From contig NZ_JACORU010000004.1 in NCBI RefSeq assembly GCF_014297445.1, positions 1 to 64,000 of the forward strand: a DNA stretch of 64,000 nt, in the 5' to 3' direction. Below the pieces are notes generated by a model. The model was not told the origin of the DNA and made no database searches. It saw only the letters and a program-made list of their open reading frames with translations. This document shows, in pieces, positions 14,523 to 23,952 of this stretch (position 1 is the first letter of the stretch; every line of letters begins with the position of its first letter). The DNA is from Ramlibacter albus (GTDB lineage Bacteria > Pseudomonadota > Gammaproteobacteria > Burkholderiales > Burkholderiaceae_C). The position numbers and the translations under genes are program-made.

Positions 14523-16574
14523 ATGAAACTGACAACGAGCCTCTCCAAGAGCGCACCGCAGCTCGGGCGCTTGATTGCCACGCTGGCCCTCGCATGGCCG
14601 CTGCTGGGCACGGCCCAGGCGCCCGCGCCCGCGGCCGCGCAGCCAACCGCGCAAGCACAGGCGCAGGCGCAGGGCAGCGTCACGGCGCCCGTGCAGCCCG
14701 GCGCCGCGCCGGCCGGTGGCACGCTGGCCGCGGCTGCACCTGCCGCTGCGCAAACGCCGGGACAGTGGATCCCGCGCGCCATGAGCTTCCAGGACCTCGG
14801 CTTCACGGGGCCCGTGGTGCTCGGCTACCCGGACACGATCCGCGAGATCTATTTGCCGGTGCCGCCCGGCATCAACCTGTCGAACGCGACGCTCAACCTC
14901 GACGCGAGCTACGTGCGCGCCGACGGCGGCCGCACGACGATGATCGTCGCGGTCGACGGCGTGCCGGTTTCCGCGCGCGCCTTCGTCGCCGACAAGGGTG
15001 ATGCCAGCCTCGTCATCCCGCTCGACAACAAGCCGCGGCCCAGCGGCTTCGTGCGGCTGAACATCGACTGGCGCACCGCCGTCGCCCGCGAGAACACCTG
15101 CGCCGACGCGCGCACGCCGGGCAACCTGCTGCGCATCGAGCCCACATCGAAGTTCACCTTCAACTACGCGGGCAATGAACTGCTCGACCTCACGACCGCC
15201 TGGTCCGCGCTGCCGCCCAACCCGGTGATCGGCATCTCCAGCAACAAGCTCGCCGCCGCGGCGTACGACTCCGCCTGGCGCGTCGGCGTGGCGCTCGAGC
15301 GTGCCGGCAAGCGCCCGCAGGTCAAGGCGATGGGTGCCGGCGTCGTGCCCGACATCGTCATCTCCGACCAGGGCGCGGGCTCCAACGAAGTGAAGCTCGC
15401 CAACATGAACGGCCGCCCGACCATCGTGGTCGCGCAGGACGCCGGCGCGAAGGCCGCGGGCCTCTTCAGCCAGATCTGGCAGCAGGCCGCCGCGGGGCAG
15501 TCGCTCGTGGTGACGGCAATCGAGGAGCCGAAGAGCGAGAACAAGGCCGTGACGCTGAAGTACCTCGGCGCCAAGCCCGGCAGCTTCGACGTGCTGTCGC
15601 ACGCCGACTGGAACGCCACGTTCGACATCGGCCAGGTGGCCGCCGACGGGCAGGGCCCCGGCACGCTCGTGATGGACGTCGCCGCATCGCCGTCCGCCGC
15701 GCGCACGCCGCCGATCGTGTCCGTCTTCATGAACGAAGTGCTGCTGGGCGCCAAGGAGATGGAAGCCACCGGCCGCCGCGAACGCATCGTCGCACCGATC
15801 CCGCGTTATGCGCTGGCTTCGCGCAACGTCATCCGCGTGTCCTTCGTGCGCCAGCTCGCCAGCGACCGCTGCCGCGAAACGCCCGAGCCGTTCCCGGTCT
15901 CCGTGCTGGCTTCGAGCCACATGCTGCTCGACAAGATCGAGCCGACCGGCGACTTCACGGGCCTCATGGCCGCGTTCGGCAGCGGCGGCACGCTCGTCGT
16001 GCCGGCCGCGCACCTCAGTGACGCGCAAGGCACGCTGCCGCGCGTGATCCGCCTCGCGTCGAGCACCGGCCTGTCGCCGATGAAGGCGAAATTCGTCACC
16101 GCCGAAGGCAATTCCGCGCCCAAGGTGGACGGCCCCTTCCTGGCCGTGGACGTGCCCATGAACGGCGACAAGAGCGAGGTGAAGGCCGAGAACGGGCGCC
16201 TGTACCTCTCGGGCTCCAAGGACAAGCCGCTGCTCGACGTGCGCGGCCTCAACCGCGTCGGCGTGCTCGAAGTGGTGAATGCCGGCGGCAACACCGGCGC
16301 CGTGTACCGCACGCTGGGCACCGAGCCGCCGCCCTTCGACAAGCCGATGCAGCTGTCCGAAGGCAACGTGGCCATCATGGGCAACAACGGCCTGCGCACG
16401 GAAGTCAACACGCACGACCCGGGCGGCCAGCTCGCGATGCGCGAGACCAAGCCGGGCCTCTTCGACCGCAGCTACTGGTGGCTGCTGCCGATCCTGGCCG
16501 TCACCTTCTTCATCGCCCTGCTGGTCTACGCGAGCCGCGCCCGCCGCCGCAAGAACGCCAGCACGGATGTCTGA
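14523..16574 (+). CDS. BcsB-like periplasmic glycan-synthase subunit
   Basis: 683 residues. A signal peptide (to about 32) is followed by a low-complexity Ala/Gln/Pro linker (about 33-80). The large periplasmic region resembles the cellulose-synthase subunit BcsB: alternating carbohydrate-binding-like and flavodoxin-like domains, with GYPDTIREIYLPVPPG, NATLNLDASYVRADGG and IGISSNKLAAAAYD. One C-terminal membrane helix (about 653-673, WWLLPILAVTFFIALLVYA) ends in a basic cytoplasmic tail. BcsB anchors next to the synthase and guides the polymer across the periplasm. The next gene is a family-2-type glycosyltransferase, so the same role is likely here, probably for a ManNAc-containing polymer rather than cellulose. 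Confidence 0.75.
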   Translation: MKLTTSLSKSAPQLGRLIATLALAWPLLGTAQAPAPAAAQPTAQAQAQAQGSVTAPVQPGAAPAGGTLAAAAPAAAQTPGQWIPRAMSFQDLGFTGPVVLGYPDTIREIYLPVPPGINLSNATLNLDASYVRADGGRTTMIVAVDGVPVSARAFVADKGDASLVIPLDNKPRPSGFVRLNIDWRTAVARENTCADARTPGNLLRIEPTSKFTFNYAGNELLDLTTAWSALPPNPVIGISSNKLAAAAYDSAWRVGVALERAGKRPQVKAMGAGVVPDIVISDQGAGSNEVKLANMNGRPTIVVAQDAGAKAAGLFSQIWQQAAAGQSLVVTAIEEPKSENKAVTLKYLGAKPGSFDVLSHADWNATFDIGQVAADGQGPGTLVMDVAASPSAARTPPIVSVFMNEVLLGAKEMEATGRRERIVAPIPRYALASRNVIRVSFVRQLASDRCRETPEPFPVSVLASSHMLLDKIEPTGDFTGLMAAFGSGGTLVVPAAHLSDAQGTLPRVIRLASSTGLSPMKAKFVTAEGNSAPKVDGPFLAVDVPMNGDKSEVKAENGRLYLSGSKDKPLLDVRGLNRVGVLEVVNAGGNTGAVYRTLGTEPPPFDKPMQLSEGNVAIMGNNGLRTEVNTHDPGGQLAMRETKPGLFDRSYWWLLPILAVTFFIALLVYASRARRRKNASTDV

Positions 16575-16601
16575 GCCACGGTACCGATGCCGGGAGCTGT
16601 C

Positions 16602-18737
16602 ATGAGCTGGGACCTGCTTGTCGCCGACTACTACCAGGTGCTCGAATGGCTGGCGGTGATCGTCGCGCTCGTCATCTTCGTCTCCTCGGTGGACGACCTG
16701 TTCATCGACATCTGGTACTGGGTGCGGCGGCTCTACCGGCACATGACGCTGCAGCGCACCGGCAAGCTCTCGAAGCTCACGCCGGAGCAGCTGCGCGACC
16801 GCGAGGAGCAGCCGATGGCGATCATGGTGCCGGCCTGGCACGAGAGCGACGTCATCGCCGCCATGATCGGCAACATGGTGGAGGTGCTGGAGTACCGCAA
16901 CTACAAGGTGTTCGTCGGCACCTACGTCAACGACCCCGCGACCATCGAGGAAGTGGAGAAGATGACGCGGCGCTACAAGCAGGTCCAGCGCGTGGAGGTG
17001 CCGCACCCCGGCCCCACCTCGAAGGCGGACTGCCTGAACTTCGTGGTGGAGGCGATCTTCACGCACGAGCGCGACCACAACATGGAGTTCGCGGGCGTCG
17101 TGCTGCACGACAGCGAGGACGTGCTGCACCCGCTGGAGCTGAAGTTCTTCAACTACCTGCTGCCGCGCAAGGACATGATCCAGCTGCCGGTGGCGTCGCT
17201 GGAGCGCGAGTGGTACGAGCTGATCGCCGGCACCTACATGGACGAGTTCGCCGAGTCGCACGCCAAGGACATGGTGGTGCGCGAGAGCGTCTCGGGCATG
17301 GTGCCTTCGGCCGGCGTCGGCACCTGCTTCTCGCGCAAGGCGCTGCAGGCGCTCGTGGGTCACACGCGCAACAAGCCGTTCAACACGGAGAGCCTCACCG
17401 AGGACTACGACGTGGGCATGCGCCTGGCGCAGATCAACCAGCAGTCCATCTTCGGCGTGTTCCCCGTCACCTACCGCGTGCGCCGCACGAGCTGGTGGCG
17501 CAAGGACCACAAGAAGGAGGTGCTGCTGGACATGCCGCTGTGCGTGCGCGAGTACTTCCCGGACGACTTCCATGCGGCGTACCGCCAGAAGGCGCGCTGG
17601 GTGCTGGGCATCGGGCTGCAAAGCTGGGAGCAGATCCGCTGGCGCGGCCAGTCGCTGGCCGCGCGCTACCTGCTGCTGCACGACCGCAAGGGCGTGGTCA
17701 CGTCCTTCATCAGCATCGCGGCGTACCTGCTGGTCGTGCAGTTCATCGTCTTCCACGTCGGCCTGGCCACGGGCTGGTGGGACGCGTACTACCCGTCGCT
17801 GTTCCATGAGGGCTCGCCCTGGCGTGCGCTCATCTACATCAACGCGTTCTTCCTGGCCATCCGCGCGGCGCACCGCGTGTACTTCACCACCGTGCTCTAC
17901 GGTTGGGAACACGGGCTGATGTCGCTGCCTCGAATGGTCGTGGGCAACTTCGTCAATGCGGTGGCGGTGGCGCGTGCCTGGCGCATGTACCTCGCGTACC
18001 TGTTCCGCGGCAAGCAACTCGCCTGGGACAAGACGATGCACGAGTTCCCCACCGGTGCGCAGCTCGCGCGCAAGCGCCAGCGCCTGGGCGAGCTGCTCCA
18101 GTCGTGGAACGCGGTGGAGCCCGGCACGCTGGAGCGCGCGATCGAGCAGCAGCAGGCCACGCAGGCGCCGCTCGGCCGTGTGCTGGTGTCCAACGGCTGG
18201 CTGGACGAGGAGACGCTGGCCGAAGCCATCGCCTACCAGGCCGACCTGCCGCGAGCCCACCTCACGGCCGACATGGTGCGCAGCAATGCGAAGAACCTGC
18301 CGCTCGAGCTGGCGGTGCGGCACCGCACGGTGAGCATCGGGCGCAACAAGGCCGGCCGCGCGGTGCTGGCTGTTTCCAGCCCGCTGTCGGAGGCGGCGGT
18401 GAAGGAAATCGAGGCTGCGATCGGCGAGCCGCCGGTCCAGCGTGTGGCACGCGACGGCGAGCTCGCCATCGCGCTGCGGCTGCTGCGCGACCTTGCCAGC
18501 GGCGCACCCGGCGCGAGCGCGCCGGTCCCCATCGGCCCGCTACTCGGTGATATGCTCATCGAGCGCGGTCTGCTCAAGAAGGACCAGTTCGAAGACGCCA
18601 TGCGCGACTATCGGCCTGAGCAGCACGGACGCATCGGTGAGTACCTTGTGGAGCGCAGGGTCATCGAGCGGGACGTGCTGGAGAAGGTGGTCCAGGAGCA
18701 GCGCCGTGTATTTGCGGAGGCGGGGCAAGCCACATGA
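16602..18737 (+). CDS. nfrB: NfrB-like inner-membrane glycosyltransferase with MshEN c-di-GMP-binding domains
   Basis: 711 residues (E. coli NfrB is slightly longer). An N-terminal membrane helix at about 12-30 is followed by a GT2-type catalytic domain (about 55-340) with HDSED (about 168-172), the TED triad in LTEDYDVGM (about 266) and RQKARW (about 328-333), as in processive synthases. Further membrane helices lie at about 365-480. The C-terminus carries MshEN-type modules: RQRLGELLQSW...LGRVLVSNGWLDEETLAEAIAYQ (about 490-550) and a second at about 643-705 (GPLLGDMLIERGLLKKDQF, IGEYLVERRVI). MshEN domains bind c-di-GMP in MshE and NfrB. I prefer ATG 16602 (GGGAG upstream) over 16587. Overlaps nfrA by ATGA. 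Confidence 0.88.
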   Translation: MSWDLLVADYYQVLEWLAVIVALVIFVSSVDDLFIDIWYWVRRLYRHMTLQRTGKLSKLTPEQLRDREEQPMAIMVPAWHESDVIAAMIGNMVEVLEYRNYKVFVGTYVNDPATIEEVEKMTRRYKQVQRVEVPHPGPTSKADCLNFVVEAIFTHERDHNMEFAGVVLHDSEDVLHPLELKFFNYLLPRKDMIQLPVASLEREWYELIAGTYMDEFAESHAKDMVVRESVSGMVPSAGVGTCFSRKALQALVGHTRNKPFNTESLTEDYDVGMRLAQINQQSIFGVFPVTYRVRRTSWWRKDHKKEVLLDMPLCVREYFPDDFHAAYRQKARWVLGIGLQSWEQIRWRGQSLAARYLLLHDRKGVVTSFISIAAYLLVVQFIVFHVGLATGWWDAYYPSLFHEGSPWRALIYINAFFLAIRAAHRVYFTTVLYGWEHGLMSLPRMVVGNFVNAVAVARAWRMYLAYLFRGKQLAWDKTMHEFPTGAQLARKRQRLGELLQSWNAVEPGTLERAIEQQQATQAPLGRVLVSNGWLDEETLAEAIAYQADLPRAHLTADMVRSNAKNLPLELAVRHRTVSIGRNKAGRAVLAVSSPLSEAAVKEIEAAIGEPPVQRVARDGELAIALRLLRDLASGAPGASAPVPIGPLLGDMLIERGLLKKDQFEDAMRDYRPEQHGRIGEYLVERRVIERDVLEKVVQEQRRVFAEAGQAT

Positions 18738-21067
18738 CAACGAGCCGCAAAGAGAAGAACAACGTATTTTTGTCATCCACCGCGCTGTGTGCCTTGCTGG
18801 CACTGGCGCTCGCCGGGGGCGAAGCAAACGCCCAGGCGAAACCGAAGCCCAAGCCCGCGCCGAAGGCGCGGGCTGCCGCCGTGCCTGCCAACCCGGGCTT
18901 CAAGGCGGCCGATGCGGGCTACAAGGCCTACGAGCGCAAGGAATACGCCGAGGCGGTGCAGCACGCCGAGGAAGCGGTGCGGCTTGCGCCGTCGCAGCGG
19001 CCTTACTGGGTGCTGCTCGTCAATTCGCTCGTCGCGTCGGGCCGGCTCACCGATGCCGAGCAGGCGCTGCAGCGCGGCGTGCAGGCGGCCGGCGAGGACG
19101 CGGTCTTTGCCGAGGCGCGCGCGACGCTGCGGCGCTCGCAGGCGCAGGCGGCCGGCAGCGAGATGTACCGCGCGCTGCAGAACAACGACATCCCCAAGGC
19201 AATCGCGCAGGCGCGTGCGGCGACCGAGTACGCGCCGGAGCACCCGGCCTACCGGCTCGCGCTCGTGCACGCGCTGCTGCGCGGCCAGCAATACCCCGAG
19301 GCGGAGCGCGTGGCGAGCGAAACCATCGCGCTGCTGCCCGACAGTGCGGTGCCGCTCGCGCTGCGCGCGTATGCGCGGCAGCGCCAGAACCGCTGGCCGG
19401 ATGCCCGCGCCGACTACGACCGCGCGCTTGCGCAGCGCGGGCTCACGCCCGCGGCGCAGCGCGAGCTGCGGCTGATCGCGGCCGACGCATCGATCTTCGC
19501 GGGTGAGCCCGCGCGCGCGCTCGAGCTGCTGCAGCCGCTGCCCGCGAACGACGCCGCCGCCGCGCAGCGCGTGGCGCTTGCGCGCTCGCTCGCGCGCTCG
19601 CCGGCGAGTGGGCAGGCCATCGCGTTTGCGCCGCCGACGATCGACTGCACGAGCGCGGACGCCGCGCAGACCTGCGCCGTGGTCGCCGCTGCCGTCCCGG
19701 CGACGCCCGGGTACCAAGCCGCTGCGGCGGGTTATCGCGCGATGGAAGCGCACGACTACGCGACGGCGCTCGCGCAGGCGCGCGCGGCCGCCACCGCCGC
19801 ACCGGGCAACCGCGACTACCAGCTGCTGCTGATGAACGCGGCCATCGCCAACCAGCGCTATGAAGAGGCCGACGTGGCCGCGAGCACCGCGCTCGCCATG
19901 AACGCGAACGATGCGCCCTTGCTGGCGCAACGTGCGTCCATACGCCGCAGCGCCGGCAACCTCGCCGGCGCGCAGCAGGATGCACAACAGGCTCTCGCGA
20001 TCGGCGGCTTGCCGGCGGGCGCCGAAGCCGGCCTGCTGGCCGACCTCGGCCGCACGGCGGAAGCGCGCGCGAAGCTCGCGGCCGCGCAAGGCTCGATGAC
20101 ACCGGTGGACCTGGGCTACCTCGCCAGCCGCGTCGGCGACGACAAGCTCGCCAGCGCGGCTTTCGCGCAGGCGGACCAGGCGAAGGCGCTTCCGGTCACC
20201 GCATTGCAGGACGCCGGCTATGCCGCCGTGCGCGCCCGCCAGGATGCGCAGGCCGTGGAGTACTTCAAGCGCGCGATCGATGCGAACGAAGCGATGCAGC
20301 TGAAGATGGACCCGCAGATGCAGTTCGCCACGCGCCGCACCATCTCCGAGCTGGAGCGCAAATGGGGCGTGCTCGCCTCCGTCACGTACAGCCGCAGCGG
20401 CACGGCGGGCCCGGGCTTCGGCGTCACCAGCCCCGGCAGCATCCGCACGACACAGGCCGGCGCGGAAGCGTACTGGCGGCCGTGGGGCTTCATGAACGGC
20501 CGCTTCGTCGAGCTTTTCATTCGCGGGTTCGAGACGCTCGACAGCCAGCGCGGCGGCGTCACCGGCGGCGATTCGTTCGAAGGCGCAGCGGGTATCCGCT
20601 GGAAGCCGCTTTCCACGCAGAACGTCGTGCTCTCGTTCAGCCGGTTGTTCGGCAACGCGACGAGCGACTGGCTGGCCCAGGCCGCGTTCTCGCACGACGT
20701 CGGCGGCGACTTGCGCGTGGACGTGCCGAGCTGGTGGACCACTCGAATCGCCGCGGAAGTCGGCCGCTACATCTCGCCGACCCACACGTATGCGCTCGGC
20801 AGCGTGCTGGTGGGCCGCAGCTACCGCATGGGCGACGGCCGCTGGGTCGTGCTGCCGCACGGCGTGCTCGCGGCCGAGTACGACTCCACGCTCAACGAGA
20901 AGAGCGCCTTCGGCGCCGGCATCGGCGTGAGCCTGCGCCGCTGGTTCCGCGAGGACAAGTACCACGCCCCGCAGTCGTACGTGGATCTAACGATGCAGTA
21001 CCGCGCCCATATCGGCGGCGACGACCGCATCAAGGGTCCGTACGTGAACGCGCTCATCTCCTATTGA
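18734..21067 (+). CDS. nfrA: NfrA-like TPR and outer-membrane export protein
   Basis: 777 residues. Signal peptide to about residue 34, then two long sets of TPR-type helical repeats (about 50-290 and 320-530, both opening with PGY/F-x-A-A-x-AGYxAxE). A C-terminal beta-barrel-like domain (about 535-777) starts at RRTISELERKWGVLASVTYS and ends in an aromatic residue (ALISY), as expected for an outer-membrane barrel. The C-terminal domain corresponds to the NfrA C-terminal family (phage N4 adsorption protein A). By analogy with NfrA, PgaA and BcsC it would pass the glycan through the periplasm and outer membrane, and it may also serve as a phage receptor. Translationally coupled to nfrB. Confidence 0.85.
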   Translation: MTTSRKEKNNVFLSSTALCALLALALAGGEANAQAKPKPKPAPKARAAAVPANPGFKAADAGYKAYERKEYAEAVQHAEEAVRLAPSQRPYWVLLVNSLVASGRLTDAEQALQRGVQAAGEDAVFAEARATLRRSQAQAAGSEMYRALQNNDIPKAIAQARAATEYAPEHPAYRLALVHALLRGQQYPEAERVASETIALLPDSAVPLALRAYARQRQNRWPDARADYDRALAQRGLTPAAQRELRLIAADASIFAGEPARALELLQPLPANDAAAAQRVALARSLARSPASGQAIAFAPPTIDCTSADAAQTCAVVAAAVPATPGYQAAAAGYRAMEAHDYATALAQARAAATAAPGNRDYQLLLMNAAIANQRYEEADVAASTALAMNANDAPLLAQRASIRRSAGNLAGAQQDAQQALAIGGLPAGAEAGLLADLGRTAEARAKLAAAQGSMTPVDLGYLASRVGDDKLASAAFAQADQAKALPVTALQDAGYAAVRARQDAQAVEYFKRAIDANEAMQLKMDPQMQFATRRTISELERKWGVLASVTYSRSGTAGPGFGVTSPGSIRTTQAGAEAYWRPWGFMNGRFVELFIRGFETLDSQRGGVTGGDSFEGAAGIRWKPLSTQNVVLSFSRLFGNATSDWLAQAAFSHDVGGDLRVDVPSWWTTRIAAEVGRYISPTHTYALGSVLVGRSYRMGDGRWVVLPHGVLAAEYDSTLNEKSAFGAGIGVSLRRWFREDKYHAPQSYVDLTMQYRAHIGGDDRIKGPYVNALISY

Positions 21068-21909
21068 TGATGAAGCGACTCGCCGCATGGCTCGCGTGCG
21101 CGGCCCTGGTGGCGGGCTGCGCCACCACCACGGTCCCGCCGATCGAGGGCGTGATCTGGCAGCCGCACAACGACATGCTCACGCCGAGCGGCAACTGGGA
21201 GCAGCTCGGCGTCAAGCGCCTGCTCGTGCAGTGGACCGCGGTGGACGGCACGTCGTTCGTCGAGAACGGCGGCCTGCCCGCCGCGCCGAAGCTGCCCGAC
21301 TGGCCGCGCATCGGGCGCGAGCCGTGGGCGCGCGAAGTCATCCTCGGCCTGGCCGGGCGCTTCAACGAGAAGAATGCGCGCGGTGCGATCGCGGAGCTCG
21401 CCGAGCAGTCGCAGCGCGTCGCGCAGTCGAAGCCGCCGGTGAACGTCGTCGGGTGGTACTTCCCGGTGGAGATCGACCCCACGTGGTCCGAAGCGAAGAA
21501 CCTCGCGCCCTTGCTCAAGGCACTGCCGCGGCCGCTGTGGATCAGCGTCTACGACAGCGCGAACATCGGCCCTTACGAATTGGCGGAGAGCCTCGCGTCG
21601 TGGCTGCCGCCCGACGTGGGCGTGTTCTTCCAGGACGGCGTGGGCGTGCATGCGCGTGAAGCTTATGTCGCCAAACATTACGCGAACGTGCTGTCCGCCA
21701 AGCTCGGCCGCAACCGCGTGAAGCTCATCGCCGAGGCTTTCCGGCCGAAGCCCGGTGGCGGCTTCAGGCCCGCGACGCTCGAAGAGCTCAAACCGCAGCT
21801 CGCCCAATACGAGGGCTATGCGATCTACCTGTTCGAAGGCCCGCATTACGTGACGCCGGAGCTGACGAAACAGCTCGCGTCCCAGCAGCAACTACCCCGT
21901 TCGCAGTAG
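21067..21909 (+). CDS. Putative lipoprotein, TIM-barrel-like (DUF4434-like)
   Basis: 280 residues. The first codons overlap the nfrA stop by one base. A lipobox LVAGC (Cys at about 17) marks it as a lipoprotein. The remainder reads IWQPHNDM...VKRLLVQWTAVDG...EVILGLAGRFNE...VVGWYFPVEIDPTW...LWISVYDS...VGVFFQDGVG, i.e. alternating beta-strand and helix with acidic residues at strand ends. This resembles DUF4434-type glycoside-hydrolase-like TIM barrels. In an export operon it could be a periplasmic glycan hydrolase that clears mislocalised polymer, as BcsZ or PgaB do. Family assignment is moderate and function is inference. Confidence 0.55.
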   Translation: MMKRLAAWLACAALVAGCATTTVPPIEGVIWQPHNDMLTPSGNWEQLGVKRLLVQWTAVDGTSFVENGGLPAAPKLPDWPRIGREPWAREVILGLAGRFNEKNARGAIAELAEQSQRVAQSKPPVNVVGWYFPVEIDPTWSEAKNLAPLLKALPRPLWISVYDSANIGPYELAESLASWLPPDVGVFFQDGVGVHAREAYVAKHYANVLSAKLGRNRVKLIAEAFRPKPGGGFRPATLEELKPQLAQYEGYAIYLFEGPHYVTPELTKQLASQQQLPRSQ

Positions 21910-21981
21910 TCGGCGTCCTACAGCACGAGGACGGGAACTCCGACAGGCGCGCAATGGCCGCGCTTTACAGTGGGATTCGCG

Positions 21982-23940
21982 ATGAAAAGATTGCTTACTC
22001 CACGTAAAGCGCTTGCCGTGCTCGTGATGGGGCTCGGCACCAGCAGTTACGGCCTCTCCACCGGCCCGCTGCAGGGCGCCACCGTGGTGGGCCGGCCGCT
22101 CGACGTGAGCGCGCAGGTGCGGTTCGACTCGCGCGAGGCCGACGAGAAGTGCCTCAAGGCGCAGGTGTTCTACGGCGACACCGCGGTGCCTGCGGACCGC
22201 GTGAGCGTGAGCGTCCATCACAACGAAGCATCGCCTGCGGCACTGGTGCGCATCGTGTCGCGGCTGCCCGTGGACGAGCCGGTGGTCACCGTGGTGATGC
22301 GTGCCGGTTGCGCCGACACGATGATGCGGCGCTACGTGCTGCTTGCGGACGCGCCCGTGCCCGGCGAAGTGCCGCAGGTCGTTGCGTCGATGCCTGCAAC
22401 GACGGCGGCTGCCGGCGCCGGCCCTGCCGTCATCGCACGCACCGCAGAGGCCGTGCAGGCCCCGCGCGCCGTGCGCAGTGCCGAGCGTGCGCCGCAGGCG
22501 ACGAAGATTGCCAAGGCCACGCCTCACGACGTTGGCTCGCTTCCGAAGGCCGCACCGCGCGAGGCCGGCTCACGCCTGCGCCTCGATGGCGGCATCTCGC
22601 CCGCGGCCGAACGCGCCGCGCTGCTGCGCGTGACGCACCACATGAACACGCAGCCGGCGACCGACGCAACGCATCGCGCCGCCGCCGCGCTGCTCTGGCA
22701 GGCCCTGAACGCGAAGCCGCAGGACCTGCTGCGCATGGGCGACCGCATGCAGGTGCTCGAACGCGAGATCGCTTCGTTGCGCGAGCTGTCGCAGAAGCAC
22801 CGCGGTGAACTCGATCGCCTGAATGAGAACGTGGCGACCGAAGCCGGCCTGCCCGGTGGCTGGCCCGTGTGGCTGGGCGTCATGCTCGCGCTCGCGGGCG
22901 CGACCGCTGCATGGCTCGCCGCGCGAACCGCGCAGGCGCGCCGCAATGACGAGATCATCACGCACTGGGACGAACTGGAGGCAGTCGGCGGGGGCTCGCG
23001 GGCCGATCCCCCGGTGGTGCAGGACGTCGTCAAGCCCGACCCGCTCGCGGCCGTTCGCGACGACGCCCCGGAGCCCGTGCTCCCGCCGCGCGCCGAAGCG
23101 CAGCTCTACCCGAAGGTCGTGCCGTCGAACCCGGAGCCGGAGCTGGAGCCGGCGAAGCCTGCGTCGCGCAAGGAAGCCGCGCCCGTCTGCGCGCGCACGA
23201 TCGCCCTGTCCGACACGCTGCAGGAATGCGAATTCCTCGTCTCGCTCGGCAGCGTCGAAAAAGCCATCGACGTGCTGCGCGACCACGTGGAGCGCACGCG
23301 CAACGCTTCGGCGCTCGCGCTGGTGGAACTGCGCGAGCTGTGCCGCCAGGCCGGCGACGAGGACGGCATGGCGGAGGTCGAGGACGACTTCCGCGTGCGC
23401 TTCGGCGAGGAGCCGCCGCGTTTCGACGCGACCTCCGGCCTCGAGGCTTGCGAAAGCGCGATCGCGCGCGTGATGGCCGCCTGGCCCGAGCCTCGCGTCC
23501 TGGGCGTGATCGACGAGCTGCTCTTCAGCCAGCCCGCCGCGCTCGGTGGGTTCCCAAGCCTGCATGCGTGGCGCGACCTGCTGTGGCTCTTCGGGCTGGC
23601 CAACGACACGCTGCGCGGTGCCAGCGCGGCGCCCACGGCGGCGGTGGATTCGCCCGAGATGACGCTCGAATGCCTGAACGCCTGGGACCTGAACCCGGCG
23701 CCCGGTTCGTTCGCGATGGACCTGTCGCTGGCCGACGTCGAGCCTTCGCGGCACCGCATCGTCGACCAGCAGCACAAGCCGTCGCCCTTCCTGATGCCCG
23801 AGCTCAAGCTCGAGCTGGTGGAGCAGGCGCAGGAGCCGAAGCAGGAACCGAAGCAGGAGCCGAAGGAAGAGCCGCACCTGTACGAAGACTTCTTCGAGGC
23901 CGTCGGCGCCGCCGAAGGGCGCGCGCTGCACATCCGCTAG
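21982..23940 (+). CDS. FimV-like membrane protein
   Basis: 652 residues from ATG 21982 (a GTG at 21970 is possible). The N-terminal signal is followed by a periplasmic domain of the FimV N-terminal type (GLSTGPLQGATVVGRPLDV, Cys pair at about 50 and 110). A coiled-coil-like stretch (about 255-285) precedes one membrane helix (about 293-315, VWLGVMLALAGATAAWLAA). The cytoplasmic part is Pro/Glu-rich with a TPR-like segment (EFLVSLGSVEKAIDVLRDHV) as in FimV C-termini, and has a KQEPKQEPKEE repeat near the end. FimV-type proteins organise polar envelope machines. Placed between the export proteins and a c-di-GMP phosphodiesterase, it may be a scaffold localising the synthase. Confidence 0.65.
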   Translation: MKRLLTPRKALAVLVMGLGTSSYGLSTGPLQGATVVGRPLDVSAQVRFDSREADEKCLKAQVFYGDTAVPADRVSVSVHHNEASPAALVRIVSRLPVDEPVVTVVMRAGCADTMMRRYVLLADAPVPGEVPQVVASMPATTAAAGAGPAVIARTAEAVQAPRAVRSAERAPQATKIAKATPHDVGSLPKAAPREAGSRLRLDGGISPAAERAALLRVTHHMNTQPATDATHRAAAALLWQALNAKPQDLLRMGDRMQVLEREIASLRELSQKHRGELDRLNENVATEAGLPGGWPVWLGVMLALAGATAAWLAARTAQARRNDEIITHWDELEAVGGGSRADPPVVQDVVKPDPLAAVRDDAPEPVLPPRAEAQLYPKVVPSNPEPELEPAKPASRKEAAPVCARTIALSDTLQECEFLVSLGSVEKAIDVLRDHVERTRNASALALVELRELCRQAGDEDGMAEVEDDFRVRFGEEPPRFDATSGLEACESAIARVMAAWPEPRVLGVIDELLFSQPAALGGFPSLHAWRDLLWLFGLANDTLRGASAAPTAAVDSPEMTLECLNAWDLNPAPGSFAMDLSLADVEPSRHRIVDQQHKPSPFLMPELKLELVEQAQEPKQEPKQEPKEEPHLYEDFFEAVGAAEGRALHIR

Positions 23941-23952
23941 GCACGGCGCACG

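Noticed and set aside
12282..18323. Very long minus-strand open frame (about 2000 codons)
   Set aside because: Antisense of wecB to nfrB. High GC depletes stop codons and the translation is His/Arg/Val-rich without domains.
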